From Myxococcus stipitatus (GTDB lineage: Bacteria; Myxococcota; Myxococcia; Myxococcales; Myxococcaceae), in the NCBI RefSeq assembly GCF_038561935.1, contig NZ_CP102770.1, positions 7,564,001 through 7,628,000 of the forward strand: a stretch of 64,000 bases of DNA. Direction: 5' to 3'. The notes beneath the pieces were generated by a model, which saw only the letters and a list, made by a program, of their open reading frames with translations, was not told the DNA's origin and did no database searches. The position numbers and the translations under genes were made by a program. This document shows positions 43,501 to 51,400 of the stretch, one piece after another (the stretch's first letter is position 1; each line of letters starts with the position of its first letter).

Positions 43501-44169
43501 TCCCTGTCCCGCGAAGAGGAACGCCCGGGCCCCCGCGGGCAGGCTCCACGCGGGCTCCGCCTTCGCCCCGGACGCCACGGCCAGGGAGTCCTCGACGATG
43601 CGGGACGTGCCCAGCGAAGCCGGGTCCGCGAGGAGCTGCCTCGCCAGCGCGCGCAGCGACTCCGGGAACAGGTCCTGCACCGCGGCGCCGCCCTTGAGCG
43701 CACGCTCGCGGACGCTGATGACGCCCTCGGGCTCGAAGATGCCCGCCAGCGAATCCAGGCACGGACGGAACGAGTCGGGGAACGGGCAGAGCAGTCCCGT
43801 CTCCCTGTCGGCGCACAGCACCGTCTGGTAGCCGCACGCGACGGGCGTCCCATCCCACTTCATCGTGCGGAAGCAGAAGCGCAGCGACACCTCGCCCCGC
43901 GCCTCGAACGAGGTGAACACCACCAGCCGGTCACCCAGGTTCGCGGGCGACAGGTTGCGCGAGTACCCCTCGTGCGTGAGCAGGAGCACCCGGTCGAAGT
44001 CGCGGCGGAACTCCGGCACCTCGAAGAAGTGCGGACTGAAGAGCAGGTGCTCACGGCCCGCGCACTGGAACTTGAAGTTGGTGAGGAAGTGATGGCTCCC
44101 GTAGGCCATCGTGTCATCGAAATGGATGACGTACGGGACAGCGAAGTAGCCCATGGTGTGGTTCCCCAT
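37570..44169 (-). CDS. Iterative type I fatty-acid/polyketide synthase resembling PUFA synthases
   Basis: A 2199-aa multidomain enzyme. In order: hotdog thioesterase-like domain (about 7-140, HFDDTMAYGSHHFLTNFKF); acyltransferase (215-505, GHSFGE at 308-313); ketosynthase (536-990, active Cys732 in DAACASS, EAHGTAT at 863-869 and GHVGWAAG at 901-908); an inactive KS-like, chain-length-factor-like half (about 1040-1240) with DAGAAS in place of the Cys motif; a Pro/Ala linker; ketoreductase (1620-1880, TGGGRGVT, and Ser1805/Tyr1818/Asn1822); double-hotdog dehydratase (1923-2199, His1941 in DHLVRGTPTLPG). No ACP lies inside; two ACPs are in the next gene upstream. The layout is closest to PUFA or secondary-lipid (Pfa-like) synthases. 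The product is unknown. ATG 44169 is seven bases after the previous stop. Confidence 0.85.
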   Translation of the reverse strand: MGNHTMGYFAVPYVIHFDDTMAYGSHHFLTNFKFQCAGREHLLFSPHFFEVPEFRRDFDRVLLLTHEGYSRNLSPANLGDRLVVFTSFEARGEVSLRFCFRTMKWDGTPVACGYQTVLCADRETGLLCPFPDSFRPCLDSLAGIFEPEGVISVRERALKGGAAVQDLFPESLRALARQLLADPASLGTSRIVEDSLAVASGAKAEPAWSLPAGARAFLFAGQGSFEPELFVRLKALQPELREELAAVEAVARRHGFDVSTLLAARNEAEVRRALEQSPRLDQLGIFLSGVLGARWLERQGQAPDVFVGHSFGEIAALTAAGALDLSAGAEVVCLRIQALREVPDELGTLAAIALSEAETARALSECGAEQLVVAGRNHAKQTVVAGPRAELERLRTHLEKRGQGFTFVVSRYPFHHRGLQPAAKVFRAALARIATKPPTKPVYSPIERRVYSGAPGELAEALAAHLLKPFDFLGTVELLARAGCTRFLDCGTAGRLARIVQRILPERKSLEVQAISELLPAEAPAVVPAEVKPEDSAIAIVSLGCMFPGGAKDPDAYWHNIREGISGIVDPGLAEPSLVTDFVGPTGTPDRAYTLLAGAVRNEDLVAPPGMEPARFQKYVREQKLLAIALAQGVAGLEKLVARAPGRVQCLLGSTAEGSAEYDAALSVEAGEALLRAKGVSGAEVALLSQATREVLGVEARSSELAPHPTLQAVVEDVVGRGVSSVLLDAACASSLYAMALGMKSLQLGEVDLVLAGGVFSPGPGNSCLFSQFNGLSATGSRPFDARADGVIFGEGAGVVGLMRLPDALAAGLRVRAIVRGTGLSSDGRSSSANVPRVEGQVAAMNTCYSESGIDSATIQYLEAHGTATPAGDATELKSIARVFGGKRQGIQLASVKALIGHVGWAAGAASVIKLCKALEHRLIPRQANFEKAGKELSALGTDFEVCVREQPWPENGEHPRRAATNGFGFGGTNAHLVLEEYRGGAVVGRSSKWADTLVVVAAEGVYPDALGVPRTSVPSQPGTRFDAGAYRPPSSVRLLPDITEDMDLTQGLALTAASALVQKLGNFEELRMGTAIVLGLEGKTRRGVEAIQRVLASSTRRKLRERVLRTPERAALLPLAERLHDTVVGSLRPSGPYTLQGMMANVTPGRVAGALDVKGPNFVVDAGAASLAASLKAARGVLASGFELALVGGAHVLRPGAVSDGASLSEGVMLLAVTTAATAAKRGLKVLCHLHLSETRGPRDSAGVELPAHSAREGLEVLRAVQAAAEGTATTLRFRPDAASGARLEVRLTPGESTPLAEAVSAPAPRHASAAEASTAVESPGRMHNEEGSRAADATGRVQSAPLAVPETARTVAEPSVAHAPGATAVVDPAHASDGFDHAAVIGYHAPVLVAQPARVTRPARLTGQRVLFIARDEVLAKELDEQARRLGATDYRVLFAGASSGAGRVLGIDTSSEERAEAGLQALGFEPSLILAVHRLEAASSEARVVEDTALRHEALELLFLAARRSYDGLLAGGIELASLCVGGVGLRRVLHPVTGLFSGMLKSLAREVPAKNIRAIATTWRPLGEALDLALTELGSEEEGGPSVEVCFDAAARYVRRLRPTPTPATGESRLDAGSVVLLTGGGRGVTAVLAGALLKRYGCTVVLLGRSDPESAPARVLQATDAQLSEVEREFYASELASKPGTKMPELRARFERHLAVRELRSTLEELSRLPGRMVYRVADVTRAEDVARVMDELVDEHGRLDLVVHGAGTQTSKKLNRRRLAELRTNLDTKLRGLQQLHSASTSRFGPSVPFHVLTSAFSFIGNDGQADYGAANEALDRLCAWVSDRRTGTPWCSVGWLAWDGIGMTRGSEYRVLGASRKLRGIRAEEGEALFLQLIEGQPREAINVQLTESERSYYGLTLLPTTAPASPAATKTVLKDLVVDAVQVPCLEDHLVRGTPTLPGAWALDLMLRAALGDGRPELRTVSIEDVRFSRFIRVKPGGRQDLRAECTPLADEPGLLSVRVRLVGDIVHGSGRVLERDVVHAEARFTLSAQAPRGAPALDAATPSGRGLSAEDPHCARGGPIELRKMFDCLEDIRLEPSARFAKLGLPSRTEDAGATVPALILDAALRLSAMHVNGVSDTVFAPIQFQRATFDRGLVSRPDAMPLRLSLKSLNPWIDGDILHCGTVAAVDDAGCLRMLLEGGVARPMA

Positions 44170-44176
44170 TCGATGT

Positions 44177-45646
44177 TCAGGAATCCAGCGCGCTCAGCGC
44201 CCGCAGGTCGTGCCCGTTGACCTGCGGCCGCCCGTCGGGGAGCAGCCCGTCCACCGTCGCGGAGAGGCCGCCGTCCACCACCCAGACGGCCCCGTTCACC
44301 CGCTGCGTCTTCGGCCCCAGGAGCAGCTCCGTCACGTCGGCCACGTCCTCCGCCGTGCACAGCTGCCCGCCCGGCGTGGCGGCCTCCCAGCGCGACACCC
44401 GCCCGGGCGCGTTGGGGAACATGCCCAGCAACTCCCCATGCACCGGGCCCGCCGACACGCAGTTGGTGCGGATGCCCTCCGGCGCCAGCTCCGCCGCCAG
44501 GTAGCGCGTGAGCGACTCCACGCCCGCCTTCACCACGCCCTGGCAACCCAGGTCATACATGTACCGCTGCGACATGGAGGTGGACATGGTGACGATGGCG
44601 CCACCGCCTCGCCGCGCCATCAGCGGACGCGCGCGCATGGCGCACTCGTAGGTCCCCGTGACACACGTGCGGAACGCCTTGTCCCAGTCGCGCGGGGCGA
44701 TGCGGTCGAACGGGCCAATCAGCCCGTTGGAGGCGTTGCACACCAGGAAGTCCAGGCCCCCCAGCCGCTCCGCGATGGTGGTGAACAGCCGCTCCAGGTG
44801 CTCCTCCTGCGCGACGGAGCCCCACACGTGCAGCGCCTTGCCCCCCGCGGCGACAATCTCCTGCGCGGTGCGCTCACCCTCGTCCCGGGAATGAAACGAG
44901 TTGACGACCACCGTCGCCCCCGCGCTGGCCAGCCGCCGCGCGATGACCTTGCCAATCCCCTTCCCGGAGCCGGTGACGAGCGCCACCTTGCCCTCGAAGG
45001 GAAGCGGCGCACGGACGGCGACGGGCGGCGGAGGCGCCACCTGCGTCACCCCGCTGGTCGCGGGCGCCGTCCCCTGACGGGAACGAATCTCCTCGCTCAC
45101 GGCCGAGAGCGTGCGCAGCCGCCGCGACGGGCGAGGCCCCAGCTCCAGGCTCAGCTCCTTGGCGAGCACGGCCAGCACCTCCGCGAGCTTCACGGAGTCG
45201 ATGCCCAGCTCATCCTCCAGGTCCGCCTCCGGCGTCAGCAGCTCTTCCGGATAGCGCGTCACCCGAGCGAACACGGCGCGCACGCGGGCGTCCAGGTCCG
45301 ACGGAAGGCCGGCCGCCGGGGGAGCCACGGGCGCGGGAATGGACGGCGCCGCGGACACGGGTGCGGGAGCCGCTTCCTCGAGCTGCGCCACCACCTGCTC
45401 GGCGATGAGGCTCAAGGTCCGCGCCTTGGCCCCCCGAGGCAGCCGCTCCACCGCGAGGCCGAACTCACGCGCGACGACGGCGGCAATCTCCGCGAGCTTC
45501 ACGGAGTCGATTCCCAGCTCGTCCTCCAGCTGCGCCTCGGCCGTCAGGATGTCGAGCGGATACCGGGTGACAGTCGCCGCGCAGTGGCGAATCCGCTCCA
45601 GGACGTGTGAATGCGACAGGGGACCCAGGCGAGATGACGGGGACAT
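44177..45646 (-). CDS. Tandem acyl carrier protein fused to a FabL-like short-chain reductase
   Basis: A 489-aa protein with two ACP domains, each with the attachment motif GIDSVKLAE (Ser48 and Ser151), joined by Pro/Ala linkers to a short-chain dehydrogenase (about 215-470). The NAD(P) motif is TGSGKGIG, followed by NASNG. The SDR closely follows the FabL-type enoyl-ACP reductase pattern, but the tyrosine of Y-x6-K is Leu366; Tyr362, Tyr364 and Lys373 remain nearby (RYMYDLGCQGVVK). It should hold and reduce the chain made by the 2199-aa synthase. GAGGG lies shortly before ATG 45646. Confidence 0.85.
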   Translation of the reverse strand: MSPSSRLGPLSHSHVLERIRHCAATVTRYPLDILTAEAQLEDELGIDSVKLAEIAAVVAREFGLAVERLPRGAKARTLSLIAEQVVAQLEEAAPAPVSAAPSIPAPVAPPAAGLPSDLDARVRAVFARVTRYPEELLTPEADLEDELGIDSVKLAEVLAVLAKELSLELGPRPSRRLRTLSAVSEEIRSRQGTAPATSGVTQVAPPPPVAVRAPLPFEGKVALVTGSGKGIGKVIARRLASAGATVVVNSFHSRDEGERTAQEIVAAGGKALHVWGSVAQEEHLERLFTTIAERLGGLDFLVCNASNGLIGPFDRIAPRDWDKAFRTCVTGTYECAMRARPLMARRGGGAIVTMSTSMSQRYMYDLGCQGVVKAGVESLTRYLAAELAPEGIRTNCVSAGPVHGELLGMFPNAPGRVSRWEAATPGGQLCTAEDVADVTELLLGPKTQRVNGAVWVVDGGLSATVDGLLPDGRPQVNGHDLRALSALDS

Positions 45647-46033
45647 TCTGAACCCTCACATTTTCAGGAACAGCTTGGGATGGATTGAGTCGCGTGCTTT
45701 ATGCACGGGGGGTCTGACATTCAGTGCATCCCTCCCCCAGCACTCGCAACTCAAAGACAGGCACGAACGTCCGTTCGAGAGCACATCCCCGCCTGAATTG
45801 ACAAACACCCATCCCACGTCGATCCGTGAGGGAAATCCACGAGGGGTCCGAGGGGGAGACAGGGCGACACAGCGGAAGGACGCACGCTTGTGAGGCATTG
45901 ATGATACACGTCTCGCATTCATGACCCAGGATGGTCATGACACCAGGACAAAGCCTTCAAAACACAAGCATCGACTGTGTCATTCGACACCTGCGATGCG
46001 GACATCCACGACACAGCGACCTGCTCGACTCCA
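45647..46033. promoter_or_regulatory. Promoter region of the lipid-synthase locus with palindromes
   Basis: About 390 bases with no gene, lower in GC than the flanks. Two operator-like dyads stand out: CGAACG-TC-CGTTCG (45764-45777) and TCATGACC-6-GGTCATGA (45919-45940). They lie about 120 and 275 bases upstream of the synthase operon start. The frames seen here have no codon bias like the neighbours. A regulator gene is not adjacent. Confidence 0.4.
45919..45940. promoter_or_regulatory. Perfect 8-bp palindrome, putative operator
   Basis: TCATGACC and GGTCATGA with a 6-base spacer. The arms are perfect, the site is intergenic, and its size fits a dimeric regulator such as a TetR or MarR protein. 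The regulated gene could be either the synthase operon or an unseen transcript. Confidence 0.35.
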
Positions 46034-46063
46034 CACGGGCCCGGAAATCCAGCCGGGCCCGTG
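46034..46063 (-). terminator. Strong terminator-like stem-loop
   Basis: A perfect 11-bp stem (46034-46044 with 46053-46063, 8-base loop) lies 26 bases beyond the YciI-like gene's stop on its strand. It is the best intrinsic terminator in the window by stem strength, though it lacks a long T run. Confidence 0.6.
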
Positions 46064-46088
46064 CGCCCTCACTGAAATGACCAACCGC

Positions 46089-46511
46089 TCAGTTCTTCGC
46101 GACCTGCTTGCGCAGGCTCTCTTCCTGCGCCTGGAGCTCGGGCGTGAGAGCGGCGCCGAAGTCCTCGGGGTCGAACACGCGGCGGATCTCAATCTCCGAC
46201 TCGCCCAGCATCGGGTTCGGGCAGCGCTTCACCCACTCGATGGCCTCTTCCAGCGACTTCACCTGGAACAGCCAGAAGCCGGCGACCAGCTCCTTCGTCT
46301 CCGCGAAGGGGCCGTCAATCACGGTCCGGGTGGAGCCGTTGAAGCGAACCCGCGCGCCCTTCGAGCTGGGGTGGAGGCCCTCACCCGCGAGCAGCACTCC
46401 CGCCTTCACCAGCTCCTCGTTGTACTTGCCCATCGCCTCCAGCAGGGACTGCTCCGGCATCTTTCCCGCTTCCGAGTCCTGCGTCGCCTTCACAATGACC
46501 ATGAATCGCAT
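46089..46511 (-). CDS. YciI/DGPF-family protein
   Basis: A 140-aa protein of the YciI-like ferredoxin-fold family with the DGPF-group signature: MRFMVIVKATQDSEAGKMP, then IDGPFAETKELVAGFWLFQV and WVKRCPN. Such proteins are often next to an ECF sigma-factor gene; no sigma gene is present here. Their function is not well defined. The start at 46511 was chosen because the family begins MRFMVI; the frame upstream is a shadow. A strong terminator follows. Confidence 0.85.
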   Translation of the reverse strand: MRFMVIVKATQDSEAGKMPEQSLLEAMGKYNEELVKAGVLLAGEGLHPSSKGARVRFNGSTRTVIDGPFAETKELVAGFWLFQVKSLEEAIEWVKRCPNPMLGESEIEIRRVFDPEDFGAALTPELQAQEESLRKQVAKN

Positions 46512-46846
46512 GTCGTCTCTCCGTCGGGGGTCGCGGTTGCGTTGACCGGTGTTCGTCCCGGCCTCTATCGCTTCGTCGAATGACCTGGGGGACGATCGAC
46601 ATGGCTCCGAATAATTTCGGCGACCCGGGCCAAGCCCGCGAAATGACTGGCCGCGCGCACCCAGGATGTTCGAAAAGTCCCAGGGAATTTCCCGGGGATT
46701 TCCTCCAAGTCGCATGGGCCTCATTCCATCCGTGAGGAATCGGGTGCGCGAAGAGGCGGGGGAGGTTTGACCCGAAAAATGGCGGGGGTCTCTCTCATGG
46801 CTCGGTGCCTCCGGGCCCTCTCCCTCGCAGCCGAAAGGCAGACACC
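46512..46846. promoter_or_regulatory. Divergent promoter region (YciI-like gene / chitinase gene)
   Basis: About 335 bases without a gene. GGGAATTTCCC at 46683-46693 is an 11-bp palindrome followed by a similar half (GGGGATTTCC), which could be a regulator site for the chitinase gene. I see no firm -35/-10 pair. A weak AAGG ribosome site lies just before ATG 46847. Confidence 0.3.
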
Positions 46847-48388
46847 ATGCAGCTTCCAGGACCTCTCCACCGGGCGTGCCCTACCGCCCTGGTGGTCCTC
46901 ATGACCCTGCTCGCCTTCCTGGCCCCCGAGCGCGTCCTCGCGGCGGACCGGGGCGCGTGGGCGCCCAACGTCCAGTACGCCACGGGTGACATCGTCGCCT
47001 ACGGGGGCAAGGGCTACGACTGCCGTCAGCCGCACACCTCGCTCGTCGGGTGGGAGCCGCCCAACGTCCCGGCGCTCTGGACACCGCGGACGGGCACTCC
47101 GCCCGTCGACACCGAGGCCCCCTCCACGCCCACGGGCCTGGCATCCCAGGGGGTGAGCAGCGACAGCGTGACGCTGTCGTGGAATGCGTCCACGGACAAC
47201 GTGCGCGTCACCGGCTACGAGGTCTTCGTCAACGGAGGCACGACGCCGTCCGCGTCCACGGAGACGACCGGCGCCAGCGTGGTGGGCCTGTCCCCGGCCA
47301 CCGCGTACACGTTCACCGTGAAGGCGCGGGACGCCGCGGGCAACCGTTCACCGGCGAGCGCTTCCATCTCCGCGACCACCACGGACGGGCCTCGGCCGAC
47401 GGGGAAGAAGATCATCGTGGGCTACTGGCACAACTTCGACAACGGCTCGACCAACATCCGGCTGCGCGACATCTCCGCGAAGTACAACGTCATCCAGGTG
47501 GCCTTCGCGGAGCCGGTGGGCGGGCCGGGCACCGGCAACATGGGCTTCGTCCCGTACAACTCCACGGTCGACGAGTTCAAGGCGGACGTCGCCTTCCTGA
47601 AGGGCCAGGGCCGCAAGGTGCTCATCTCCATTGGCGGCGCCAACGGCACGGTGCACCTGGAGGACGCCACCGCGCGACAGAACTTCGTCAACTCGATGCA
47701 GTCCCTCATCAACACCTATGGCTTCGACGGGTTCGACCTGGACCTGGAGGGAAGCTCGCTGTCGCTCAACGGCACCGACACCGACTTCCGCAATCCCACC
47801 ACGCCGCGCATCGTCAACCTCATCCAGGCCACCCGCCAGCTGCTCAACCAGAACGGCGCCGGCTTCGTGCTCACCATGGCCCCCGAGACGGCCTACGTGC
47901 AGGGCGGCATGGCCGCGTACGGTGGCCCCTGGGGCGCGTACCTGCCCGTCATCCACGCGCTGCGCGACAGGCTGACCTACCTGCACGTGCAGCACTACAA
48001 CACCGGCACCGTCATGGCGCTGGACGGCCGGGCCTATGGACAGGGCACGGCGGACTTCCATGTGGCGATGGCGGAGATGCTCCTGCAGGGCTTCCCCATC
48101 GGAGGCAACGCCTCCAACACGTTCCCCGCGCTGCGCCCGGAGCAGGTGTTGATTGGCCTGCCGGCCTCGCCCCAGGCGGCGGGAGGTGGGTACACGAGCC
48201 CGGCCACCGTCCAGCGGGCGCTCGACTATCTCATCAAGGGCAAGTCCTTCGGCGGCGGCTACGTGCTGCGCAACTCCGCGGGCTACCCCGGCTTCAAGGG
48301 CCTGATGACCTGGTCCATCAACTGGGACAAGTTCACCAACTTCGAGTTCTCCAACAGCCACCGGGCGTACCTGGACACCTACCCGTAG
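46847..48388 (+). CDS. Secreted GH18 chitinase with CBM5/12 and FN3 modules
   Basis: A 513-aa chitinase. A signal peptide ends near residue 32. A chitin-binding CBM5/12 module follows (about 33-80: APNVQYATGDIVAYGGKGYD), then an FN3 module (86-175) and a GH18 catalytic barrel (185-510). The catalytic motif DGFDLDLEG is at 294-302 with acid/base Glu301. Also typical are IIVGYWHNFDNGST and the final MTWSINWDK. The enzyme cleaves chitin outside the cell. ATG 46847 was chosen because the signal peptide begins there. A stem-loop follows the stop. Confidence 0.94.
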   Translation: MQLPGPLHRACPTALVVLMTLLAFLAPERVLAADRGAWAPNVQYATGDIVAYGGKGYDCRQPHTSLVGWEPPNVPALWTPRTGTPPVDTEAPSTPTGLASQGVSSDSVTLSWNASTDNVRVTGYEVFVNGGTTPSASTETTGASVVGLSPATAYTFTVKARDAAGNRSPASASISATTTDGPRPTGKKIIVGYWHNFDNGSTNIRLRDISAKYNVIQVAFAEPVGGPGTGNMGFVPYNSTVDEFKADVAFLKGQGRKVLISIGGANGTVHLEDATARQNFVNSMQSLINTYGFDGFDLDLEGSSLSLNGTDTDFRNPTTPRIVNLIQATRQLLNQNGAGFVLTMAPETAYVQGGMAAYGGPWGAYLPVIHALRDRLTYLHVQHYNTGTVMALDGRAYGQGTADFHVAMAEMLLQGFPIGGNASNTFPALRPEQVLIGLPASPQAAGGGYTSPATVQRALDYLIKGKSFGGGYVLRNSAGYPGFKGLMTWSINWDKFTNFEFSNSHRAYLDTYP

Positions 48389-48403
48389 CCACGCCCTCCC
48401 AAG

Positions 48404-48432
48404 ACCCGGCGCAGGCGAGGATTGCGCCGGGT
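48404..48432 (+). terminator. Stem-loop after the chitinase gene
   Basis: A perfect 10-bp stem, 48404-48413 with 48423-48432, 9-base loop, lies 15 bases after the chitinase stop. No T tract follows. It separates the chitinase from the helicase gene. Confidence 0.55.
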
Positions 48433-48462
48433 CCGCCACGGCGCTAGGGAGGCGGTCCTCGT

Positions 48463-51400
48463 ATGTCCGCGACCGCCGACCTGCTCGAAGCCATCCAGGA
48501 GGAAGCCCGCTCGGAGACGTGGTCCGCTGGGATGGGCCTCGCCCGCGCGGGGGCGGTCTCGGTGCAGTCCGTGGGCGAGGAGGAGACGGTGCTGCGCGTG
48601 CGCGCCACCGGCCGCCCCGCCCCGGTGACCACCACCCTCTATCCCGAGGATGAAATCTGGGAGTGTGACTGCCGAGGGAAGGTGGACCCGTGCGAGCACG
48701 TGGTCGCCGCCGCCCTCTTCCTGCACCACGCCTCGCAGAAGGGCGCCCTGCCCCGCCCCGCTCCACCGCCGCGCCCCACCGCCGCGCCTCGCGCCCCCGT
48801 GAGCACCGCCGCCGCGCCGCGCGGTCCCGTGAACACCGCCGCCTCCGCCGGAGCACGCCCGGGAGCCTCCGCCAAGCCGGAGCGGATGGTGTACCGCTTC
48901 AAGCGCGTGGAGGGAGGGCTCCAGCTCGAGCGGCTGGTGGTGCGGCCCGACAACACCGCGCGCCTGCTCGCGCGAAGCCTGGCCTCCCTGCTGACGAATC
49001 CGGTGGAGGCCGCGCGCATCCAGGTGGAGCCGTGTGACCGCGTCGCGGACGCGCTGCTCGCCCGGCCCACGCGAGGCCCGCTGCCTCCCGAGCGGCTGGA
49101 GGCGCTGCTGCGGGCGCTGGAGCCCGCGCGCACCATCCTCTTCGACGGCATGCTGGTGTCGGTGTCCAGCGAGCTGCTCCTGCCCCGCGTCACCGTGGAG
49201 GACCGAGGCGAGCAGACGGTGCTGAAGGTGGACCGGGACCCGCGCGCCACGGAGGTGGTCAGCCCCGGCATCGCGCTGGGAGGCGGCGTGCTCTTCCGCC
49301 TGGGCGAGCAGACCCTCACCGGCTCCCGGCTGGAGAAGCTGCCGCAGGAGCGCGTCTTCTCGCCGGACCAGATGGGAGACCTCACCGGCAAGGTGTTGCC
49401 GGAGATGGCGCGGCGGCTCCCCGTGGACGTGAAGAGCAAGCGGCTGCCCGCCATCGACCGCGACCTCAAGCCGCGCATCTCGCTGGAGCTGGACCCGCTG
49501 GACGCGGGCCTCTCCGTGCTGCCGACGCTCGTCTATGGCTCACCGCCCACGGTGCGCATCGACAACGGGCGCATGGTGTATCTGCAAGGCGCGGTGCCCG
49601 TGCGCAACGAGACCGCCGAGCAGCAGCTCATCCACGGCCTGCGCGACGAGCTCAACATGGTCCCCGGGCGCCGCGTGACGGTGCAGGGCAAGGAGGCCGT
49701 GCAGCTCGCGGACAAGCTGCGCATGTGGCGCGGCGGACTCACCGGAGACGCCGCGCGCTTCGTCAGCCCCGACGTGAAGCTGCGCCCCCTGCTCAACGTC
49801 GAGGCGGGCGCCACGGCGGCGGGCGTCCCCAGCGTCGGCTTCTCGTTCGACTTCCAGGTGGAAGGGGCGGGAGACGAGGCGCCTCGCACGGTGGACGCGG
49901 GCGCGGTGATGAAGGCGTGGGAGGAGGGCCTGGGCCTCGTTCCCCTGGAGGGCGGCGGCTGGGCCCCGTTGCCTACCCAGTGGCTGAAGTCACACGGTCA
50001 CCGTGTGGCGGAGCTGCTCGCGGCGCGAGGCTCGGATGGGCGGCTGGCCAACCACGCCATCCCCCAGCTCACCGAGCTGTGCGAGGAGCTGGAGCATCCG
50101 CCCCCGCCCGGCCTGGAGCGGCTGGCGCCCCTGGTGCAGGGCTTCGAGAAGCTCCCCGAGCCCCAGCTGCCCTCGGACCTCACGGCGAAGCTGCGCCCGT
50201 ATCAGCTCCAGGGCGTCAGCTGGCTCACCTTCCTGCGGCAGGCGGGCCTGGGCGGCGTGCTCGCGGACGACATGGGTCTGGGCAAGACGCTCCAGACCAT
50301 CTGCATGGTCGGCAAGGGCACGCTCGTCGTCGCACCCACCAGCGTGCTGCCCAACTGGCACGCGGAGGTGCGGCGCTTCCGGCCGTCGCTGAAGGTCTCC
50401 GTCTACCACGGCCCCGGACGCTCGCTGGACGAGACGGCCGACGTCACGCTCACGACGTACGCGCTCATGCGGCTGGACGCGGAGGTGCTCGGCGCGAAGC
50501 AGTGGGACATGGTGGTGCTCGACGAGGCCCAGGCCATCAAGAATCCCGACAGCCAGGTGGCGCGCGCGGCCTACGGGCTGGAGGCCCAGTTCCGGCTCGC
50601 GCTCAGCGGCACGCCCATCGAGAACCGGCTGGAGGAGCTGTGGAGCCTGATGCACTTCGCCAACCGGGGGCTGCTCGGTGGGCGCAAGGACTTCGAGGAG
50701 CGCTGGGCGCGCCCCGTCAGTGACAACCTGAAGGGCGCGGCGGAGCGGCTGCGCGCGCGCATCCGGCCCTTCGTCCTGCGCAGGCTCAAGCGGGAGGTGG
50801 CCCCGGAGCTCCCGCCTCGCACGGAGTCGGTGCGCCACGTCACCTTGAGCGAGCACGAGCGCGCCGTCTACGACGCGGTGTACTCCGCCACGCGCGAGGA
50901 GGTGGTGTCCCAGCTCGAGGCGGGCGGCAGCGTGCTCAAGGCGCTGGAGGCGCTCCTGCGGCTGCGTCAGGCGGCGTGCCACCCCGCGCTCGTGCCGGGC
51001 CAGCACGCGAAGTCGTCATCCAAGGTGCAGGCGCTCGTGGAGGCGCTCTCCACCGCGGTGGAGGACGGCCACAAGGCGCTCGTCTTCTCGCAGTGGACGT
51101 CCATGCTGGACCTCATCGAGCCCGCGCTGCGCGAGGCCGACATCGGCTTCATCCGCCTGGACGGCTCCACCGCCAACCGCGGCGCCGTGGCGGAGTCCTT
51201 CCAGGACCCGAAGGGCCCGCCCGTGATGCTCATCTCGCTCAAGGCGGGCGCCACGGGGCTGAACCTCACCGCGGCGGACCACGTGTTCCTGGTGGACCCG
51301 TGGTGGAACCCGTCCGTGGAGAACCAGGCCGCGGACCGGGCGCATCGCATCGGACAGCAGCGCCCCGTCATGGTGTACCGGCTCGTGTCCCAGGGCACGG

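Noticed and set aside
46089..46511. ECF sigma-factor partner of the YciI-like gene
   Set aside because: No sigma-factor gene lies on either side; the upstream region holds no reading frame of that type.
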